This document shows, one piece after another, positions 9,475 through 15,051 of a stretch of 15,051 nt of DNA (positions are counted from its first letter, which is position 1; each line of letters starts with the position of its first letter). A program made the position numbers and the translations under genes. Location of the stretch: positions 1 to 15,051 of the forward strand of contig SMWC01000019.1 of NCBI GenBank assembly GCA_004357505.1, in the 5' to 3' direction. Source of the stretch: Gammaproteobacteria bacterium. Lineage in GTDB: Bacteria > Pseudomonadota > Gammaproteobacteria > Steroidobacterales > Rariloculaceae. The notes below the pieces were generated by a model that saw nothing but the letters and a program-made list of their open reading frames with translations, was not told where the DNA came from and made no database searches.

Positions 9475-9500
9475 GGGTTCGGCGAGCCTATCCGGAACCC
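9475..9500 (+). terminator. Possible terminator hairpin after epmB
   Basis: GGGTTC (9475-9480) pairs with GAACCC (9495-9500) immediately after the epmB stop; two more G-C pairs can form with a bulge. No T-run follows. The rest of the 200-bp gap to the next gene shows no ORF or other structure I can support. Confidence 0.35.
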
Positions 9501-9673
9501 TCGAACGCATTGCAAACCTTAGCAATTCTCGCATTAAGGCGGCCCTGTCTGTAAAAGGATTTGCCGCAAAAGTCATCTGTGACCCGTGCCCGTTCGTGGC
9601 TATGTCGGAGTGCTAACATTTCCTACCCCTTGCCCATCTAGCGCTGATATCGCTATAAGGAATTCGATAAAGA

Positions 9674-11779
9674 ATGAGTCAGGCGCATGTATCTTTGCTG
9701 GTACTAACGGACGTCGAAGAGAACGTCAAATTTCTCAATCGAATTCTCCGCAATCTAGGGGCTACGGTTCAGTGTCATTGGATCGACAGTATCGATCGCC
9801 TGACTGGCGCACTGGAGAAGCACTCCCCTGAGCTTCTGTGGCTGTTTAGCGATGGTGACGCTGCCGAGATCAAGCGAGTTGCTCAGCTGCGCAAAGGCGG
9901 CACGCCAATGGTGCCCCTTCTGGTGGTCGGCGAAAACATCGATGAATCCTCCATCGCCGCCGCCATACAAGCTGGAGCTCAGGATCTGGTCTCAGTTCAG
10001 CATGTGGAACGCTTATGCTCTGTTGCGTACCGCGAACTGCACGCGTTCCAACTCAAACAAGCATTGAACGAGACCCTCCTCTCCGCGGCTCAGTATCGCC
10101 ACCAACTCACCGCGTTGAAAGCGGGGACGGAGGATGCTGTCGCCTGTGCCCAAGAAGGGATTTTGGTAGAAATGAATTCGGCGTGGGCGCAGTTATTCGG
10201 CCATGACAACGGCGACGCGATGCGCGGACTTCCGATCATGGATTTTTTTGAGCCCAGCAGCCAGACCACGCTGAAGGGCGGGCTCATCGCATGCACGAAG
10301 GACCAATGGGACTCCACACCTCTGAGAGTGACCGCCCTCACCAAAGCCGGCTCGGCGGTACCGGTGGAGGTGTGGCTAAAACGATCCGTCTTCGATGGCG
10401 ATACAGCCATAAGACTCACTGTGCCCAGCACCAGACCACAATCCACCGCCCCCCAACAGCTTGTGGAGGAAGCAGTGCACCGGGATCCGATCACCGGATT
10501 TTACCACCGTCGGCATTTCATCGAGCTACTGACGAAACGTCTTGAGTCAAGCCCCCGCGGCGGCGTCCGGTTTCTAGCCTATCTGCGTCCGGACAAGTTC
10601 GGCGAAATCAAAGATGACATCGGCCCGCTCGCCAGTGAGGCTATTCTCGTGCAACTGGCCGAAGTCATTCGTCGCTTAACTCAGACTAATGATCTGTACG
10701 GCCGCTTTGGGGGCCTCGTCTTTACCGTGCTACTGGAACGTGGAACGGTGCGGGATGCAGAGGCCTGGGCGGAGAACGTTATTGTGGCGATCTCCGACCA
10801 TCTATTCGAAATTGCCGATAGGACGGTTAATGTCACCTGCACACTTGGGCTGTCTGAAGTATCAAGTGGCGCTAACCGGGTTGAGTCGGTGCTGATCGAT
10901 GCGGAACAGGCCAACAACCGTGGCCGGAAACGTGGCGGCAACCAGGTAGTGTTAGCCGAGATAGCCGACGAGGGTACTCGTGTTAGACGCTCCGACATCA
11001 TCTGGGTGGAAAAGATCAGGTCCGCGCTGATGGATGATCGCTTTCGGCTGATACACCTGCCGATCGTCAGCCTCCATGGCAAACAAGGCGACCGGTTCGA
11101 CACCGTGCTTCGCATGCTCGACAAAAAAGGTGAGGAGATACCGGCAGGGGAGTTTATGCCGGCCGCCGGAAGACACGAAATGCTCAGGACGCTCGATCGT
11201 TGGGTAATCGACGCTTCGATTGTGTTCTCCCGTAAACACCAACCCGACCAGGTTTTCGTCAAGCTTTCTATGAATTCCGTGGTTGACAAAACTCTGCTGG
11301 ACTGGCTCGAGAAGGAAGTCGAAGGCAGTAGCATCGATACGAGCAGCATTTGTTTCCAGGTCAGCGCAGAAGAGATAACCCGTCACCTCGCTCAAGCCAA
11401 GACTCTCGTCTCTGGACTGAGGTCGCTGGGCTTCTCCTTCGCGGTGGAACACTTCGGTATCGACCACGACCCGATCAAAATACTCAGCAATATTCCGATG
11501 CAATATCTCAAAATCGATGGCTCCTTGATGCAGGGCCTCTCGGACAATCAAACGCATCAGGAAACCGTGCAGCGCTTCATTAACGCGGCGCGCCAAAAGG
11601 GAATCGAGACGATCGCCGAACGTGTCGAAGACGCCAATACCATGGCCGTCCTATTCCAGCTCGGGGTGAGTTATATGCAGGGCTATTATGTGCAGGAAGC
11701 CGAAGTGATTTTGGAAGATCCCGAAATCACGAGGGAACCGGACTTCGAATGGTCTCCCGAAAACAAGAAAACCGGCTGA
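9674..11779 (+). CDS. fimX: FimX-like c-di-GMP receptor with degenerate GGDEF and EAL domains
   Basis: Probable cytosolic regulator of type IV pilus assembly and twitching motility. The 701-residue protein has the FimX layout: a REC-like domain (about 5-125) without a clear phosphoacceptor Asp, PAS (about 150-255), GGDEF (about 265-430) and EAL (about 440-680). The GGDEF signature reads GGLVF (346-350), so cyclase activity is unlikely. The EAL signature reads DTV followed by LR (476-480), the DDFGT loop is replaced by VEHFGID (591-597), and EGVE reads ERVE. Phosphodiesterase activity is therefore unlikely, while a c-di-GMP-binding role would fit. Segments DHLFEIADR, RWVIDASI, YLKIDGSLMQGL and YMQGYYVQ align from memory with P. 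aeruginosa FimX (691 aa, EVL at about 475-477). AAGGA lies 12 nt before the ATG. Its 3' end faces parC with 33 bp between the stops. Confidence 0.88.
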   Translation: MSQAHVSLLVLTDVEENVKFLNRILRNLGATVQCHWIDSIDRLTGALEKHSPELLWLFSDGDAAEIKRVAQLRKGGTPMVPLLVVGENIDESSIAAAIQAGAQDLVSVQHVERLCSVAYRELHAFQLKQALNETLLSAAQYRHQLTALKAGTEDAVACAQEGILVEMNSAWAQLFGHDNGDAMRGLPIMDFFEPSSQTTLKGGLIACTKDQWDSTPLRVTALTKAGSAVPVEVWLKRSVFDGDTAIRLTVPSTRPQSTAPQQLVEEAVHRDPITGFYHRRHFIELLTKRLESSPRGGVRFLAYLRPDKFGEIKDDIGPLASEAILVQLAEVIRRLTQTNDLYGRFGGLVFTVLLERGTVRDAEAWAENVIVAISDHLFEIADRTVNVTCTLGLSEVSSGANRVESVLIDAEQANNRGRKRGGNQVVLAEIADEGTRVRRSDIIWVEKIRSALMDDRFRLIHLPIVSLHGKQGDRFDTVLRMLDKKGEEIPAGEFMPAAGRHEMLRTLDRWVIDASIVFSRKHQPDQVFVKLSMNSVVDKTLLDWLEKEVEGSSIDTSSICFQVSAEEITRHLAQAKTLVSGLRSLGFSFAVEHFGIDHDPIKILSNIPMQYLKIDGSLMQGLSDNQTHQETVQRFINAARQKGIETIAERVEDANTMAVLFQLGVSYMQGYYVQEAEVILEDPEITREPDFEWSPENKKTG

Positions 11780-11812
11780 GCAGTGGTCCAGCCAGGCTAG
11801 TTTGGTGGGCGA

Positions 11813-14047
11813 CTAGCTCTCTGCAAGGAGTCGGTCTACCTTACGCCAGCCTCGTGGCAGGACGCTGCCCCGTTTGCCCCGACTGGCGAAATAGTGCTTG
11901 AGGTCCTTCGGTTTCAGGGTCATGTGCCGCTGTCCTGAGATGATCTTTAGCGTCTGATCCTGAGCCAACACGCAAATCGCCGCCAACTCGACACCCGCCT
12001 TTGCGGGCAGACTCAGAATTTTGTTGCCCTTGCCGCGAGCAAGCTCCGGCAGCTCTTCAACTTCGAACAAGAGTAGCCGTCCGTCGGTCGATACCGCAGC
12101 CAGCAGACTCCCCGTTTTACCGACGGCGGAAGCAGATACTACCGATGCACCCTCTGGAACCGTGAGCGCGGCCTTGCCTGCCTTGTTACGTGAGTGGAGA
12201 TCCGCAAGCGTAACCACATAACCATATCCTGCGGATGAAGCCAGCACCCACTTGTCCTCCTCAGCACCTAACAGGACCGCGCAGAAGGAAGAACCATCGG
12301 GGGGCTTCAACCGTCCGGATAGAGGCTCGCCCTGGCCACGCGCCGACGGCAAAGTATGGGCAGCCAGACTGTAGGCGCACCCGGTACTGTCCATAAAGAC
12401 TGCCAGTTGGTTACTGCGCCCGGTCGCCGCTGCCAGAAACTGATCGCCGGATCGGTAACTAAGCGTCTCCGCGTCGACCTCATGCCCCTTGGCAGCCCGA
12501 GCCCAGCCTCTCTCCGAGAGAACCACGGTGACGGGATCGCTGACGATCAACTCCGACTCATCCAGCGCCCGTGCCGCACCCTGCTCCACGAGGGCGGTGC
12601 GACGCTCGTCACCATGAATCTCAGCGAGCTCGATCAATTCTCCTTTGATCAGCTTGGTGAGTTGCACTTTGGATCGGAGCGGGCGCTCCAATTCGACTTT
12701 CTCCCCAGCGAGTTTTTCCTGCTCTCCCTGGATACGCACCTCTTCCAGGCGCGCCAGATGGCGTAACTTCAACTCAAGTATCGCTTCCGCTTGACTGTCA
12801 CTGAGTTTAAACCGCTTCATCAGAGCCGGTTTCGGATCGTCCTGTTGGCGAATAATCTTGATCACGGCATCGAGGTTGAGAAAAGCGATCAGCAGGCCAT
12901 CGAGGATATGCAAGCGACTCGTGACCTGCTCCAACCTGAACTTCAGCCGGCGCTTAACGGTTGCCTTCCGAAACTTAAGCCACTCCTCCAGTAACGATCT
13001 TAGACCGTAGACTGCCGGCAGGCCGTCTAGTCCGATCACATTAATATTGACCCTGACCGTGCGCTCCAGATCCGTGGTCGCAAAGAGGTGGCTCATCGTG
13101 GCCTCTATGTCCACGCGAGTGGACCGCGGTGTCAGCACCAAGCGCGTGGGATTCTCATGATCCGATTCATCCCGCAAATCTTCGAGCATCGGCAATTTCT
13201 TGGCACGCATCTGAGCTGCGATCTGCTCGAGCACCTTGGCACCTGACACCTGGTGTGGCAGCTCCGTGACCACCATCTCTCCCGCTTGGATTTCATACCG
13301 TGCGCGCAGGCGCAGCGTGCCAGAGCCGGTCTTGTAAATCTGCAAGATTTCCTTTCGCGAAGAGATCAACTCACCACCGGTCGGAAAGTCAGGACCTTTA
13401 ATGTGCTTGGTGAGCTGACTCAGGGTCGCCTTGGGGTTATCCAGCAGACATAGAAGCGCCGCAACGACTTCTCGTACATTGTGGGGCGGCACATCCGTAG
13501 ACATACCGACGGCGATGCCACTGGTGCCGTTCAAAAGGAGATTCGGTAACTGTGCGGGCAACACCGCAGGTTCCTGAAGGGTTCCGTCGAAATTGGGCAA
13601 CCATTCGACGGTGCCCTGGCCGAGCTCGGCCAGCAGAACCTGTGCGTAGCGAGTCAGACGGGATTCGGTATAGCGCATGGCGGCAAAGGATTTGGGGTCG
13701 TCTTGAGAACCCCAGTTGCCGTGACCGTCAACGACCGGATACCGGTAGGTAAAGGGTTGAGCCATGTGCACCATGGCCTCGTAGCAAGCCGAGTCGCCGT
13801 GCGGATGAAATTTACCAATGACGTCGCCGACTGCCCGTGCCGATTTTTTCGGTTTAGCCGCAGCAGACATCCCAAGTTCGCTCATCGCGTAAACGATTCG
13901 CCGCTGTACCGGCTTCAGGCCGTCACCGATAAATGGCAGCGCCCGGTCCAGAATGACGTACATGGCGTAGTCCAGGTAAGCCTTCTCGGTGAACGTCGCC
14001 AGTGGGACCCGTTCGATCCCTTCAAAATTGAGTTCCTGTTCTCTCAT
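11813..14047 (-). CDS. parC: DNA topoisomerase IV subunit A
   Basis: Breakage-reunion subunit of topoisomerase IV, which decatenates daughter chromosomes with ParE. From the ATG at 14047 the protein has 744 residues, near the family norm of about 750. The winged-helix region DGLKPVQRRIVYAMSELGM leads to HPHGDSACYEAM with Ser86 and Glu90. The catalytic Tyr126 lies in AAMRYTESRLTRY, and NLLLNGTSGIAVGMSTDVPP follows. A coiled-coil tower and a beta-pinwheel C-terminal domain end in LKHYFASRGKRGSVLPRGWRKVD, typical of ParC rather than GyrA. An in-frame TTG at 14071 would add 8 residues; the ATG better matches homologous N-termini, though neither has a strong ribosome binding site. It lies 72 bp behind parE, probably in one operon. 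Confidence 0.97.
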   Translation of the reverse strand: MREQELNFEGIERVPLATFTEKAYLDYAMYVILDRALPFIGDGLKPVQRRIVYAMSELGMSAAAKPKKSARAVGDVIGKFHPHGDSACYEAMVHMAQPFTYRYPVVDGHGNWGSQDDPKSFAAMRYTESRLTRYAQVLLAELGQGTVEWLPNFDGTLQEPAVLPAQLPNLLLNGTSGIAVGMSTDVPPHNVREVVAALLCLLDNPKATLSQLTKHIKGPDFPTGGELISSRKEILQIYKTGSGTLRLRARYEIQAGEMVVTELPHQVSGAKVLEQIAAQMRAKKLPMLEDLRDESDHENPTRLVLTPRSTRVDIEATMSHLFATTDLERTVRVNINVIGLDGLPAVYGLRSLLEEWLKFRKATVKRRLKFRLEQVTSRLHILDGLLIAFLNLDAVIKIIRQQDDPKPALMKRFKLSDSQAEAILELKLRHLARLEEVRIQGEQEKLAGEKVELERPLRSKVQLTKLIKGELIELAEIHGDERRTALVEQGAARALDESELIVSDPVTVVLSERGWARAAKGHEVDAETLSYRSGDQFLAAATGRSNQLAVFMDSTGCAYSLAAHTLPSARGQGEPLSGRLKPPDGSSFCAVLLGAEEDKWVLASSAGYGYVVTLADLHSRNKAGKAALTVPEGASVVSASAVGKTGSLLAAVSTDGRLLLFEVEELPELARGKGNKILSLPAKAGVELAAICVLAQDQTLKIISGQRHMTLKPKDLKHYFASRGKRGSVLPRGWRKVDRLLAES

Positions 14048-14119
14048 TTGCTTAAGCTCGTCAATAAACAATCGCGACTGGGCGAGCGCTCCTGCAGATG
14101 CTAACCAGAGCGCGTGAAT

Positions 14120-15051
14120 CTAAATGTCGGCGAGATTGCCCTTCTGCCGGAGCCATTCCCTGCGATCGGATGCCCGCTTCTTCGCCAGCAGCATATCCAG
14201 CATCTCGTCGACTTTATCGTTACTGCTGATGGTCAGTTGGACCAGGCGCCGAGTTTCCTGAGCCATCGTGGTCTCGCGTAATTGAGCCGGGTTCATTTCA
14301 CCCAGCCCTTTGAACCGTGTCACCGTTACCCTGCCCTTTTTCTTCTCCGCTTCGATACGATCCAAGAGCATGTCGCGCTCTGCATCATCCAAAGCGTAGA
14401 AGACTTCCTTACCCACATCGACGCGATAGAGCGGCGGCATTGCGACGAATATATGCCCTGCCGACACTAACGGTCGAAAGTGACGCAGGAACAACGCACA
14501 CAGTAAGGTCGCAATGTGCAGCCCGTCCGAGTCTGCATCCGCGAGAATGCAGATTTTGTGATAACGCAAGTCGTCCAGCTTGTCCGAGCCCGGATCCACT
14601 CCGATCGCAACGCTGATGTTATGCACCTCCTCGGAAGCAAGGAGCTCTCCCGAATCGACTTCCCAGGTATTGAGGATCTTGCCTCTGAGCGGCATGACGG
14701 CCTGATTCTCCCGGGTCCGTGCCTGCTTTGCCGAGCCACCGGCGGAATCACCTTCGACCAGGAACAGTTCCGCCAGGCTCGGCTCCTGGATCGTGCAATC
14801 GGCCAGTTTGCCGGGCAATGCCGGACCGGCAACGACCCGCTTGCGTATGACCTGCTTCGCGGCCTTAAGACGCTTCTGCGCGTTACCAATCGCCTGCTGA
14901 GCGATTTGGTCACCCGACTCAGGATGCTGATTCAGCCACAGGGCAAACATGTCTTTCACGACTCCGCTGACGAAGCCGGCACATTCACGCGAACCTAAAC
15001 GTTCTTTCATCTGCCCGGAGAACTGAGGATCCTCCATTTTCACCGACAGGA
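14120..15051 (-). CDS. parE: DNA topoisomerase IV subunit B, C-terminal half (N-terminus beyond window)
   Basis: ATPase subunit of topoisomerase IV; only the last 310 or so residues are present, the frame being open at the right edge. The visible part starts within LSVKMEDPQFSGQMKERLGS at the end of the transducer domain. The TOPRIM domain follows with LFLVEGDSAGGSAKQ and the metal-binding ILADADSDGLHIATLLCALF, matching ParE rather than GyrB. PLRGKILNTWEV between them is the region that carries quinolone-resistance changes in other species and looks unaltered here. The C-terminal RFKGLGEMNPAQLRETTM and RREWLRQKGNLADI are typical ends. The GTG and ATG near 15043 and 15037 are internal, not starts. 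parC follows 72 bp downstream. Confidence 0.97.
   Translation of the reverse strand, partial: LSVKMEDPQFSGQMKERLGSRECAGFVSGVVKDMFALWLNQHPESGDQIAQQAIGNAQKRLKAAKQVIRKRVVAGPALPGKLADCTIQEPSLAELFLVEGDSAGGSAKQARTRENQAVMPLRGKILNTWEVDSGELLASEEVHNISVAIGVDPGSDKLDDLRYHKICILADADSDGLHIATLLCALFLRHFRPLVSAGHIFVAMPPLYRVDVGKEVFYALDDAERDMLLDRIEAEKKKGRVTVTRFKGLGEMNPAQLRETTMAQETRRLVQLTISSNDKVDEMLDMLLAKKRASDRREWLRQKGNLADI

Noticed and set aside
9639..9655. Inverted repeat TAGCG N7 CGCTA before fimX as an operator
   Set aside because: Only 5 bp per arm, within chance expectation for a 200-bp gap, and without a second copy.
9630..9659. TTGCCC-N18-TATAAG as a promoter for fimX
   Set aside because: The -10 would overlap the likely ribosome binding site AAGGA (9657-9661), leaving it outside the transcript.
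10681..11349. Minus-strand frame of 222 codons within fimX
   Set aside because: Ser/Thr-rich translation typical of antisense codon bias; the plus-strand domain structure is continuous.
11796..11817. GCTAGT / ACTAGC palindrome between fimX and parC as a terminator
   Set aside because: A 6-bp AT-containing stem with a 10-nt loop and no T-run; too weak to call, although the convergent stops make some terminator likely.

Overview
The window is ordinary gammaproteobacterial core chromosome, GC-rich by eye, fully packed with housekeeping genes and two type IV pilus regulators. The gene set points to a non-enteric, piliated, aerobic gammaproteobacterium: PrmB/AroC/Asd/FimV in one run, a FimX-type cyclic-di-GMP receptor, a SCO copper chaperone, the beta-lysine pathway for EF-P, and topoisomerase IV. 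The species cannot be fixed from the sequence. I see no rRNA or tRNA gene, CRISPR array, insertion sequence, prophage or toxin-antitoxin pair.

Layout. Positions 1-5145 (minus strand): a probable operon read from right to left, prmB (ribosomal protein L3 methylase), aroC (chorismate synthase), asd (aspartate-semialdehyde dehydrogenase) and fimV, which runs off the left edge. Positions 5183-7666 (plus): a tight overlapping cluster of a SCO1/SenC copper chaperone, psd (phosphatidylserine decarboxylase) and epmA (EF-P lysyl-transferase). It diverges from prmB with only 37 bp between start codons. Positions 7774-8343 (minus): efp, convergent with epmA and divergent from epmB (8454-9473, plus). Positions 9674-11779 (plus): a FimX-like REC-PAS-GGDEF-EAL protein with both enzymatic signatures decayed. 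Positions 11813-15051 (minus): parC, then the C-terminal part of parE, which is cut by the right edge.

How the genes fit together. epmB makes (R)-beta-lysine, epmA attaches it to Lys34 of EF-P, and modified EF-P relieves ribosome stalling at polyproline runs; all three genes lie within 2.8 kb. FimV (peptidoglycan-binding polar hub) and FimX (c-di-GMP receptor) both act on type IV pilus assembly, from opposite ends of the window. psd, fimX, parC and parE also lie near one another in Pseudomonas aeruginosa, so this looks like an old neighbourhood with the EF-P module placed inside it.

No undescribed system is evident. The points most worth a second look are the degenerate FimX motifs, a 21-nt tandem repeat with clustered CTAG sites in fimV just before its membrane helix, the compact EF-P module, and a 10-bp direct repeat spaced 40 bp in the efp-epmB divergent region.
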